This document shows, one piece after another, positions 28,030-35,822 of a stretch of 64,000 nucleotides of DNA; position 1 is the first letter of the stretch; each line of letters starts with the position of its first letter. The notes under the pieces were generated by a model. It did not search any database, was not told the origin of the DNA, and saw only the letters and a program-made list of their open reading frames with translations. The stretch lies in contig PLCO01000010.1 of NCBI GenBank assembly GCA_003134815.1, positions 31,717 to 95,716 of the forward strand, written 5' to 3'. The position numbers and the translations under genes are program-made. Source of the stretch: Acidobacteriaceae bacterium. GTDB lineage: Bacteria; Acidobacteriota; Terriglobia; Terriglobales; Acidobacteriaceae.

Positions 28030-28392
28030 GTGGACGGAATTGTGACGCCGAGCGCGAGCGAAGCTGAAAGGTATGCGGCCGCGTGGCGGCAGCGCAAGAG
28101 GCGCTTCGTTGTTTATGTAGTTGCGCTCAATTTGTTTTGGCTTCTACCGTTGGTCGGAATCATTAGCCAAGCCTTTCCGCGGTTCGGACAATATGTGCCC
28201 AATCAGTTTGCAGTTCAGTTTTTCGCGGCTTGGTTCGTGGGCCAAATCGCTGCGGGCGTGTGGCTGAACCGATTCCGATGCCCTCGATGCGGGAACTTGT
28301 TCTATTGGAAATTGAGTTGGAAGTTGGAAAGAACGAAGGACTGGCGCTGTTGCCGGTACTGCGGTCTGAAACAGGACTCGGAGCCAGTGTGA
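28030..28392 (+). CDS. Small membrane protein with C-terminal zinc ribbon
   Basis: A 120-residue protein starting at GTG. Two membrane helices (VVYVVALNLFWLLPLVGII and FAVQFFAAWFVGQIAAGVW) are followed by a cytoplasmic zinc ribbon with cysteine pairs CPRCGN and CCRYCGL. Zinc binding is inferred from the spacing. No family name can be given. It lies 65 nt after the E2 gene in the same direction and just before a toxin-antitoxin pair. Confidence 0.65.
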   Translation: MDGIVTPSASEAERYAAAWRQRKRRFVVYVVALNLFWLLPLVGIISQAFPRFGQYVPNQFAVQFFAAWFVGQIAAGVWLNRFRCPRCGNLFYWKLSWKLERTKDWRCCRYCGLKQDSEPV

Positions 28393-28483
28393 GTTGCAAA
28401 TGTATTCCGAGCGGGCCATATCAGTCATCGCCCGCATGAACAACTAACTCCTGAAGCCCGAGCCCATTCCTGGAATCCTGGCG

Positions 28484-28514
28484 TGTAGCGCAAATATATA
28501 CAGGTTGTGCTACA
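28484..28514 (+). promoter_or_regulatory. Operator-like inverted repeat over the vapBC promoter
   Basis: TGTAGCGCAA (28484-28493) and TTGTGCTACA (28505-28514) are inverted repeats with 9 of 10 positions matching, centred 35 nt upstream of the antitoxin ATG. A -10-like TACAAT (28511-28516) overlaps the right arm. This is the arrangement expected for autorepression by an antitoxin. Confidence 0.65.
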
Positions 28515-28533
28515 ATTGGCTTGAGGTTCTTCC

Positions 28534-28845
28534 ATGGCTCATGCAGCGGCATTCCAGGTTACCCGAAGCGCAAAGCGGCCGAAGCCGTTCGCGGGCGGGC
28601 GCAGGCTCGGCGATGTCCTGTATCTTGCCGAACAGCAGGGATTGTTGCGCGGCGGCCGGACGCTTACGGTGCGCGGCCGCATGCCCGCGCTACTGGTGGA
28701 GCAAGCGAAGAAGAAAACCGGGATTCAATCCGACTCCAGGCTGATCGAGGCTGCGCTTGCGAACATCGTGGTTGCCGACGACTACGGCGAATGGCTTCTA
28801 GGGCAGCGCGGAACAGTGAGCAAGGAACTCGATCTTGAGTTCTGA
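28534..28845 (+). CDS. VapB-like antitoxin
   Basis: A 103-residue protein. After a basic lead comes RGRMPALLVEQAKKKTGI followed by SDSRLIEAALANIVV, a ribbon-helix-helix-like DNA-binding element. The acidic C-terminal tail (DDYGEWLLGQRG, then KELDLEF) would wrap the toxin. It overlaps the downstream PIN-domain toxin by 11 nt, the usual coupling for such pairs. Toxin neutralisation and autoregulation are inferred from context. Confidence 0.75.
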   Translation: MAHAAAFQVTRSAKRPKPFAGGRRLGDVLYLAEQQGLLRGGRTLTVRGRMPALLVEQAKKKTGIQSDSRLIEAALANIVVADDYGEWLLGQRGTVSKELDLEF

Positions 28846-29401
28846 ATTCGAGAAATCTCTGCGGCGGCTGAAGCCGGAGAAACATCGCAAAAGACTCACC
28901 AGCCGGGACCGCTCGCAGTTACCGTATCTCTCAAGCCTCAAGCCTCCATTCCCAAAACTTCTTCTGGACACTACGGTTTACATCGACGCTCTGCAAGGCA
29001 GGCTCCCGAAATTCGTGGAGATTGCTCTCCGGGCGGGAAATCTCTGGCACTCCACGGTAACGGAAGCGGAGTTAGCGGCTCTGGCCGGTTTGCTCGACCC
29101 GTCGCATGCCGGGACACACCAGGTGATTGCACAGATCGCCGCGTCGGTTGAATTGCGGCCGCCGCATCGCATTCTTGCGCCGGATCGGGATGTCTGGCGC
29201 GAGGCGGGAATTCTTGCCGGACTCCTGGCACGGCTGCAGCAGTCGAGCAAAAACGAGCGGCGCAAAGCGCTCAACGATGCACTGATTCTTCTAACAGCGG
29301 CGAAAAACGGCTGCGTAGTGCTCACTCGCAACATCTCGGATTTCGACCTGTTAATGCAGCTCGACGCAAAAGGGCAGGCCATATTCTACGACACAATTTA
29401 G
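28835..29401 (+). CDS. PIN-domain toxin (VapC-like)
   Basis: A 188-residue predicted metal-dependent ribonuclease. PIN acidic residues are visible: Asp in LLLDTTVYIDAL (near residue 47), Glu in TEAELAAL, Asp in NDALILLTA and Asp in ISDFDLL. The first 40 residues are a basic extension not present in minimal VapC (about 130 residues). The predicted TTG start overlaps the antitoxin gene. The TAG stop shares four bases with the stop of the convergent SulP gene. Confidence 0.82.
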   Translation: MSSEFEKSLRRLKPEKHRKRLTSRDRSQLPYLSSLKPPFPKLLLDTTVYIDALQGRLPKFVEIALRAGNLWHSTVTEAELAALAGLLDPSHAGTHQVIAQIAASVELRPPHRILAPDRDVWREAGILAGLLARLQQSSKNERRKALNDALILLTAAKNGCVVLTRNISDFDLLMQLDAKGQAIFYDTI

Positions 29402-31080
29402 GCACTCGGCTTCACTGACGCTTCAAATGCCGCGATCGCGTCGTGCAGCCGGCTGAACATTCGGCTTGGCCCGATTGCCTCCGTCACATGATGCCGATCG
29501 AAGTCGGATTTCAGATCCCAGGGCATGCGCGCGAACGCCAGCTCTACTCCAGCCTCAGTAAGGTTCCTCTTCAACCCCAGCACAATGCGCGCCGCCGTGT
29601 AATCCAGGTGCGTCATTGCCTCCGCGTCCACCACTACCCACTTCACGGTTGACGGCATTGGTTGCACCACTAGCGTAACTTCCTCAATAAACCGTCCGGC
29701 ATTGGCATAAAAAAGCTCCGCACCAAACCGGTAGAGCACGAGGCCGGGTTCGGTGACCACATGCGGTGCAACAGGGACGAGCTTCCAGCTTCCGTCCGGG
29801 TTTGCCACGAGCACGCCGCTATGCGGGTGGTAACCGTGGCGCACCACGCGCGCTAGCGACACCACCATCGCCAGCACGATTCCTTCTTCAACGCCCACCA
29901 GAACCACGACGACAGCCGTCATGACCGCCAGCGCATATTCCTGCGGGCTCTCCGCCAGAATTTCATGGAGTTCTTTCAGATTGATCAATTTCAACGCAAC
30001 CAGGAACACCAGCACGCCCAGCACGCAAATGGGCAGATGCTGGAGCGGCCCGGTGAGAAACAGCAGCACCACTCCCACGACGAGCGCGGTTGTCACTTGC
30101 GCCAACTGGCTTTTGCCGCCGGCATCTTCCATCATCGCCGTCTGCGTGGGGCTGCCATTCACAACGAACCCACCGCTCAGCGCAGCCGCGGCATTTGCGG
30201 CTGATAGCCCATACAGATCGATGTTCTCGTCCACCTTCCGGTAATGTTTAGCCGCATAAATCCGCGCGGTGGCCGCGCTCTGCGTAAGAATCATCACGGC
30301 GCACGAGGCCGACACCGTGAGCAGCAGTTCGATCTCTTTGCGGTTCATATTGCGAAGACTCATCAGCGCGGTCAATCCGAGGTGCGGCAAACCAGCAGCC
30401 ACCGGGCCAATGGTCGCAATCCCATGTCCTGCAAAGTTCCACGCGGCGCTTGCCGCAATTGCGGCTACAACGGCCACCAGCGCTCCGGGAATTCTTGGAG
30501 CGAAGCGCCGCAGCAGCAAAACAAACGCCAGCACCGACGCCGACAACGCCACCGTAGGCGGATGGGCATACAGCAATCCGCGAAGCACTTCCCAAAGCTC
30601 GACCACGGGCCGGTGCGAATCGACTGGCACGCCGAGCATCTCGCTCAGCACTGAGATTCCCACTTGGAGCCCCACGCCGGTAAGAAAGCCAACCAGCACC
30701 GTCCGCGAAAGAAAATCCGCGATGAAACCGAGCCGAAGCAGCCGCGCCAGCAGCAGAATGACCGCCGTCATCACGGCCACGATGCACGCGAGAGCGATAT
30801 ATTGCGCACTGGCCGGCGTCGCCGCGCCCGACACACCATCGGCGAAGATTGCAGCCGTGGCCGAGTCCGCAGCCACCACCAGATAGCGCGACGAACCGAA
30901 GACCGCAAACGCAACCAGCGGCAACAGCAGCGAGTAAAGCCCTGTGACCACGGGCATTCCCGCGATCTTGCTGTAGCCCAGCACCTGCGGAATGTCCATG
31001 GCCGCCATCGCGACGCCTGCGAGCGCATCGCGCAGAGCGACGGCGCGCTGGAGCGGTCGACAGCCTCGAAACAGTTTCAC
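29398..31080 (-). CDS. SulP-family anion transporter with STAS domain
   Basis: A 560-residue inner-membrane transporter of the SLC26/SulP family, expected to move sulfate, bicarbonate or other anions. Ten or more helices cover residues 15-430, including the family opening DALAGVAMAAMDIPQVLGYSKIAGMPVVTGLYS. A C-terminal STAS domain follows (about 440-555) with WVVVDAEAMTHLDYTAARIV, where the usual Ser/Thr phosphorylation site is not obvious. The substrate cannot be read from the sequence. It may be co-transcribed with glpK (101 nt gap with repeats). Confidence 0.9.
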   Translation of the reverse strand: MKLFRGCRPLQRAVALRDALAGVAMAAMDIPQVLGYSKIAGMPVVTGLYSLLLPLVAFAVFGSSRYLVVAADSATAAIFADGVSGAATPASAQYIALACIVAVMTAVILLLARLLRLGFIADFLSRTVLVGFLTGVGLQVGISVLSEMLGVPVDSHRPVVELWEVLRGLLYAHPPTVALSASVLAFVLLLRRFAPRIPGALVAVVAAIAASAAWNFAGHGIATIGPVAAGLPHLGLTALMSLRNMNRKEIELLLTVSASCAVMILTQSAATARIYAAKHYRKVDENIDLYGLSAANAAAALSGGFVVNGSPTQTAMMEDAGGKSQLAQVTTALVVGVVLLFLTGPLQHLPICVLGVLVFLVALKLINLKELHEILAESPQEYALAVMTAVVVVLVGVEEGIVLAMVVSLARVVRHGYHPHSGVLVANPDGSWKLVPVAPHVVTEPGLVLYRFGAELFYANAGRFIEEVTLVVQPMPSTVKWVVVDAEAMTHLDYTAARIVLGLKRNLTEAGVELAFARMPWDLKSDFDRHHVTEAIGPSRMFSRLHDAIAAFEASVKPSA

Positions 31081-31135
31081 GATCCTAAGACTCCCGTTTG
31101 GCCGTCAATTTTGCGGCCGGTTTTATCGAGACTAC

Positions 31136-31199
31136 TACGCGGTCGAGGTACGCAGTCCAGGCTTTTACGCAGTCGAGACTCTTATGTGGTCCAGGCTTT
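31136..31199. repeat. 17-bp tandem repeats spanning the glpK stop codon
   Basis: Four degenerate units on the plus strand start at 31136 (13 bases), 31149, 31166 and 31183 (17 bases each) with consensus TACGCAGTCSAGGCTTT. The last unit encodes the C-terminal residues of GlpK, and the other units lie past its stop, so the gene tail has been amplified downstream. Confidence 0.85.
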
Positions 31200-32681
31200 G
31201 GCTCGCTCGACGGCCTTTTGCCAGCGTCCGCGCCGCTCGGCCCGTTCGCTCGCGCCCATCTTCGGCTCAAAGCGCACGTCGCCTTTCCGCTCGGCACGCA
31301 GCGCATCGGAGCTGGGCCAGAAGCCCGTCGCGAGGCCGGCAAGATACGCGGCACCCAGAGCTGTTGTCTCCGTTACGCGCGGCCGGACAACAGGAACGCC
31401 GAGTATGTCAGCCTGAAATTGCATGAGGAGATCGTTGACCGCGGCGCCGCCGTCGACTCTTAGGGCCTGGAGCGGTGTGCCGGTCTCGCTATGGACGGCT
31501 TCCAGCACGTCGGCTACCTGGAACGCAATCGCTTCAAGCGCCGCGCGCGCAATGTGTCCCGGCCCGGTGTCGCGGCGGAGGCCGATGAGCATTCCCGCCG
31601 CGTGCGCGTCCCAGTGCGGCGCGCCAAGGCCGACAAAAGCCGGCACAAATACCACTCCGCCCGTGTCCGGCACGCTTGCCGCGAGGGCTTCCACATCCGC
31701 CGACGTGGCGATGAGCTTGAGATTGTCGCGCAGCCACTGCACCACTGCGCCGCCAATAAAAATACTTCCTTCGAGCGCGTACTCAAGCCGCTTTTGCGCG
31801 CTGGCCGCGATTGTCGTGATGAGCTTATGCCGCGACCGCATGAACTCCGTGCCGATGTTTTGCAGCAGAAAGCAGCCGGTTCCATAGGTGTTCTTGGCTT
31901 CGCCCGCGCTCCAGCACAACTGTCCGAAGAGCGCCGCCTGCTGGTCGCCGGCAATGCCCGCGATTGCCACGCCGCCGAGACCCGAAACGGGACCGAGCGT
32001 CGTCGTCACCTCGCCCACGCGCTCGCTGGACCATGCGACTTCGGGCAACATGCTTGCAGGAATTCCGAACAGCTTCAGCAACTCGGCGTCCCACTCGCCT
32101 TTCACGATGTTGAAAAGAAGTGTGCGCGATGCATTGGTCACGTCAGTCACGTGCTTGTGGCCGCTGGTCAGGTGCCAGATCAGCCAGCTGTCTACCGTTC
32201 CAAAAGCCAGCTCGCCGCGATCGGCACGCGCCCGCGCGCCCTCGACGTTGTCGAGGATCCACTTCACCTTGGTTGCGGAAAAATACGGATCGAGCACGAG
32301 GCCGGTCTTCGACGAGACCATCTCTCCGGCGCCGCTCTTCTCGAGAGCCTCGCATTGCCCGGCCGTGCGACGATCTTGCCAGACAATCGCCGGATGAATC
32401 GCCCTCCCCGTAGCCCGCTCCCACACGATGACGGTTTCACGCTGGTTGGTAATGCCAATGGCAGCTATGTCACGAGGTCGCGCACTGGCTTTCGCGAGGG
32501 CTTCAACGGCGCAGGAGAGCTGGCTGGTCAGGATCTCCGTCGGATCGTGCTCCACCCATCCTGCCTGCGGATAGAACTGCTGAAACTCCTTCTGCGCCAC
32601 CGCCGCAATCGCGCCGCCGGCGTCGAAGAGAATCGCGCGCGAGCTCGTTGTTCCCTGGTCCAATGCCAAGATGTATGCCAT
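31182..32681 (-). CDS. glpK: Glycerol kinase
   Basis: This enzyme phosphorylates glycerol to glycerol-3-phosphate. At 499 residues the length is standard. FGGY-kinase features are present: the phosphate-binding [13 protein letters not shown] at the N-terminus, [13 protein letters not shown], the ATP-site region [30 protein letters not shown], and the signature near [21 protein letters not shown]. No glycerol facilitator or glpD lies next to it; the upstream neighbour is an unrelated secreted protein. Confidence 0.96.
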   Translation of the reverse strand: MAYILALDQGTTSSRAILFDAGGAIAAVAQKEFQQFYPQAGWVEHDPTEILTSQLSCAVEALAKASARPRDIAAIGITNQRETVIVWERATGRAIHPAIVWQDRRTAGQCEALEKSGAGEMVSSKTGLVLDPYFSATKVKWILDNVEGARARADRGELAFGTVDSWLIWHLTSGHKHVTDVTNASRTLLFNIVKGEWDAELLKLFGIPASMLPEVAWSSERVGEVTTTLGPVSGLGGVAIAGIAGDQQAALFGQLCWSAGEAKNTYGTGCFLLQNIGTEFMRSRHKLITTIAASAQKRLEYALEGSIFIGGAVVQWLRDNLKLIATSADVEALAASVPDTGGVVFVPAFVGLGAPHWDAHAAGMLIGLRRDTGPGHIARAALEAIAFQVADVLEAVHSETGTPLQALRVDGGAAVNDLLMQFQADILGVPVVRPRVTETTALGAAYLAGLATGFWPSSDALRAERKGDVRFEPKMGASERAERRGRWQKAVERAKAWTT

Positions 32682-32736
32682 ATACGCTGCTCACCTTTCC
32701 GGCAACCAGACCAACATGGAGGGCTGGGAAGTCTGC

Positions 32737-33588
32737 CTACTTCACTTTCCCGGCTGCATTCTCAAGCACGACATTTGACAGGACTGCCGTATCTACCGTC
32801 TCCGGCTGATGCGAGCAGAAGCCGATGCCGACGTAGAATGGCGCGTCCATGTGCAACTTGATCGGCGGGCCGAACTGGTGCATCGGCTCGCCGTCGAGGC
32901 TCAACCAAATCGAAAATTCGTCGCCGCGCTTCTCGATTCCGATTCGCTTGGCGCTGATCGTGACGAGGCTGTCGGGACTCGCGCCGCCCGGCCGCCCGCG
33001 TCCGCCGATGCGAAACTCCATGTCTGTAACGCGCGTGTCTTTCTCCGGCCGCCATGCCAGGTGCACCATGCCCGCGCCGTGCTCGGCCACCATCGCAGCT
33101 TTGGAGTCGTCGTCGAGACTTTGCCGGATCATGAGCACGACCTTGCGGTCGCCGTAGCCCTTGGGATCGGGGAAGTTGATGTCGGCGGCGAGCGAAACGT
33201 CGCCGGACATGCGCTTCCACAGGAAGCGGAATTCGTCGCGCGTGTACCAGACGTTATATCCCGCCGAATTGATGGTGTACTGCCCCGTCGCGGCGTCGTA
33301 ACTTGCGCTGCCTGGCACCAGCGCGCTGCCAACGTCCGACTGACCGTCGAAAATTCCGACGGGCGCATCGAAGTTTGTGCTCGGCCGGTGAAAGTCCGCC
33401 GGTGGCGCCACCTGTTGATGCGTCGCTGACCCGGGCAGCGCCCAATCGGGAACAGGAGGCAGATTCTGTGGAGGCGGGGGCTGGGCTGGTAATGTTTGGG
33501 CGCGAAGCGCCGGCGTTGCGCTTGAAAAGGCCAGCGCGGTGAGAAACAAAGCAGAATAAAACAGGCGGAAAGCAGTGCGAATTCTCAT
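32737..33588 (-). CDS. Secreted concanavalin-like (LamG/DUF1349-like) protein
   Basis: A 283-residue exported protein with signal peptide at about residues 1-30 (FYSALFLTALAFSS), a Pro-rich spacer (PAQPPPPQNLPPVPDW), then a beta-rich domain of about 200 residues. Segments such as YTINSAGYNVWYTRDEFRFLW, KVVLMIRQSLDDDSKAAM and GFCSHQ resemble the jelly-roll domain common in acidobacterial and planctomycete exported proteins. The role is unknown; carbohydrate binding is a guess. The start at 33588 gives the signal peptide; the upstream ATG at 33651 does not. Confidence 0.75.
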   Translation of the reverse strand: MRIRTAFRLFYSALFLTALAFSSATPALRAQTLPAQPPPPQNLPPVPDWALPGSATHQQVAPPADFHRPSTNFDAPVGIFDGQSDVGSALVPGSASYDAATGQYTINSAGYNVWYTRDEFRFLWKRMSGDVSLAADINFPDPKGYGDRKVVLMIRQSLDDDSKAAMVAEHGAGMVHLAWRPEKDTRVTDMEFRIGGRGRPGGASPDSLVTISAKRIGIEKRGDEFSIWLSLDGEPMHQFGPPIKLHMDAPFYVGIGFCSHQPETVDTAVLSNVVLENAAGKVK

Positions 33589-33745
33589 GGCAACCCACTT
33601 TAGCAGACCCCTTGCGCCGCTGCCCATGGGTCCATTCCACCGTCGATCCACAACCCCTCGTGTTGTACCATTCGATTGAATCAGGGTCGATCAAAGCGGG
33701 GCCGAGTGAGGCCCTCTTAGAAAGTTCTGGGCGAAACTCGAGAAT

Positions 33746-34654
33746 ATGACCGCCACATCCTCTCCCACACTTCTCGTTCTCGCCGCAGGCATGGGCAGCC
33801 GCTACGGCGGCCTCAAGCAGATCGACCCTGTTGGGCCGGCCGGCGAAACGATCATCGATTACTCCATCTTCGACGCGCTTCGCGCCGGCTTCGGCAAACT
33901 GGTCTTCGTCATCCGCAGGGACATTGAGCAGCAATTCCGCGAGATCGTCGGCGCGCGGTTTGAAAAGCGCGTTGCGGTCGACTATGTCTTTCAGGCGCTC
34001 GAAGACATTCCGCCGCGGTTCGCCGTGCCCGCCGGACGCACCAAGCCGTGGGGAACCACGCAGGCGATTCTGCTCGCTGCGGACGCGATCCGCGATCCGT
34101 TCGCCGCGATCAACGCCGACGATTTTTACGGAGCTGACGGCTACCGCTCACTGGCCGGGCACCTGACTTCCGGCTCGGCTGACTATGCGATGGTCGGCTT
34201 CGTGCTGCGTAACACGCTCTCCGACTTCGGCTCAGTAGCGCGAGGCGTTTGCCAGGTTTCAGCCGATGGCTACCTTGAGCACATCGTGGAGCTCACCAAG
34301 ATCGAGCGTGACGGCAATGGCGCGCGCAACACCGATGCCGCCGGAACCGTGACCAAGCTCAACGGTGACGAGCCAGTGTCGATGAACATGTGGGGATTCA
34401 CGCCGGAGGTCTTCGGGCAACTGCGCGAGAATTTTGAAAAGTTTCTTGAGAGCAGCGCCGCCGACTTGAAGTCGGAGTGCTACATTCCCAACACAGTCGG
34501 TGAACTGGTGCGCGCAGGGCAGGCGCGAGTGAAAGTGCTGCACTCGCGCGATTCGTGGTTCGGCGTCACTTATCGCGAGGACAGGCCGCGCGTGGTCGAG
34601 AGCATTCGCCGACTCATCGCCGACGGGCTTTATCCTGAGCGGCTCTGGTCATGA
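33746..34654 (+). CDS. Sugar-phosphate nucleotidyltransferase
   Basis: A 302-residue NTP-transferase that should join a sugar-1-phosphate to a nucleotide. The N-terminal motif LVLAAGMGSRYGGLKQIDP matches the nucleotide-binding G-x-G-x-R-x(n)-K pattern, and INADDFYG carries the metal-binding Asp. Its stop overlaps the start of the next gene by 4 nt (ATGA), and that gene looks like an N-acetylhexosamine 1-kinase. The pair therefore probably converts a free hexosamine to a UDP-sugar. Confidence 0.88.
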   Translation: MTATSSPTLLVLAAGMGSRYGGLKQIDPVGPAGETIIDYSIFDALRAGFGKLVFVIRRDIEQQFREIVGARFEKRVAVDYVFQALEDIPPRFAVPAGRTKPWGTTQAILLAADAIRDPFAAINADDFYGADGYRSLAGHLTSGSADYAMVGFVLRNTLSDFGSVARGVCQVSADGYLEHIVELTKIERDGNGARNTDAAGTVTKLNGDEPVSMNMWGFTPEVFGQLRENFEKFLESSAADLKSECYIPNTVGELVRAGQARVKVLHSRDSWFGVTYREDRPRVVESIRRLIADGLYPERLWS

Positions 34655-35742
34655 GCTCGCCGCCGGACGCCCGCGCCGCGGCCAGTCAATTTGAGTTTCG
34701 CGGCGAGGTCTCGGCGATTGTGCCGCATGGCAACGGCCATATCAACGACACCTATCTCGTGACCTGCCAGACGCAAGGCGCGCCGGTTCGCTACATTCTG
34801 CAGCACATCAACCGGCATGTGTTTCGCGATCCTGTTGCTGTGATGCAGAATGTGGAGCGCGTGACTGCGCATTTAGCTGCGCAGGCGACAAATCAACACG
34901 ATGGTGAACGCCGCGCGCTTCAGCTCATCCCCACGCATGATGGTCGCGACTGGCAGGTGGACGCGCAAGGAGAAACATGGCGCGCCTATCGCTTTATTGA
35001 GAACGCGCGCACCTACGAAACCGCGACATCGACTGAGCAGGCGTTTCAGGCAGCGCGCGCTTTCGGCAGATTTCAGCAGCAATTGAGCACGCTGCCCCCG
35101 CCGCGCCTGCACGAGACCATTCCGGATTTTCACAACACGCCCAAACGGTTTGCCGCGCTCGAGGCAGCCATTGCTGCGGACGTTGCAGGCCGTGCAGCAG
35201 TTGCCAAACCGGAGATCGACTTTGCCCGCGCACACGAATCCATCACCGGCATTCTGCTCGATGCCGGTTTGCCGGAGCGCATCACGCACAACGACACCAA
35301 GTTCAACAATGTGCTGCTCGACGACAAAACCGGCGAAGCTGTTTGCGTGATCGATCTTGACACCGTAATGCCCGGCCTTGCGCTTTACGACTTTGGCGAC
35401 ATGGTGCGGACCACAACAAGTCCGGCGGCGGAAGATGAGCAGGATCTTTCCAAAGTTGCGATGCAGTTTCCGATGTTCGAGGCGCTGGTTCGCGGCTATC
35501 TTGAATCGGCGGGCGTTTTCCTGACTCCCGCGGAAAGAAAATATCTCGCCTTCTCAGGCAAGCTGATCACATTCGAGATCGGCATTCGCTTCCTCACCGA
35601 CTATCTGGCCGGCGATACCTACTTCAAAGTGCATCGCGAACGGCACAACCTGGACCGCTGCCGAACTCAATTCAAATTGGTGGAGTCGATCGAGCGGCAG
35701 GAAGAAGAGATGAATCGCCTGGTCGAATCCCTTACCAGATAA
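34651..35742 (+). CDS. N-acetylhexosamine 1-kinase-like phosphotransferase
   Basis: A 363-residue kinase of the aminoglycoside-phosphotransferase fold. The opening IVPHGNGHINDTYLV, the catalytic loop ITHNDTKFNNVLLD (Asp base and Asn) and the metal motif VIDLDTVMPG near residue 238 match NahK-type kinases, which phosphorylate GlcNAc or GalNAc at C1. The gene overlaps the preceding nucleotidyltransferase by 4 nt, implying translational coupling and a two-step salvage route to UDP-HexNAc. Substrate choice is inferred. Confidence 0.82.
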   Translation: MSSPPDARAAASQFEFRGEVSAIVPHGNGHINDTYLVTCQTQGAPVRYILQHINRHVFRDPVAVMQNVERVTAHLAAQATNQHDGERRALQLIPTHDGRDWQVDAQGETWRAYRFIENARTYETATSTEQAFQAARAFGRFQQQLSTLPPPRLHETIPDFHNTPKRFAALEAAIAADVAGRAAVAKPEIDFARAHESITGILLDAGLPERITHNDTKFNNVLLDDKTGEAVCVIDLDTVMPGLALYDFGDMVRTTTSPAAEDEQDLSKVAMQFPMFEALVRGYLESAGVFLTPAERKYLAFSGKLITFEIGIRFLTDYLAGDTYFKVHRERHNLDRCRTQFKLVESIERQEEEMNRLVESLTR

Positions 35743-35770
35743 TGAAGCGGCCTCGGCTTCCCACTCGACA

Positions 35771-35808
35771 GGGCGCGCAGAGCGGGACACGCAGAGCAGG
35801 GCACGCAA
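35771..35808 (+). repeat. 13-15-bp tandem repeats after the HexNAc kinase-like gene
   Basis: Three degenerate copies of GGGCRCGCAGAGC (35771, 35784 and a partial copy at 35799) begin 28 nt after the stop codon. Confidence 0.7.
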
Positions 35809-35822
35809 TTTGCAAATGCCCG

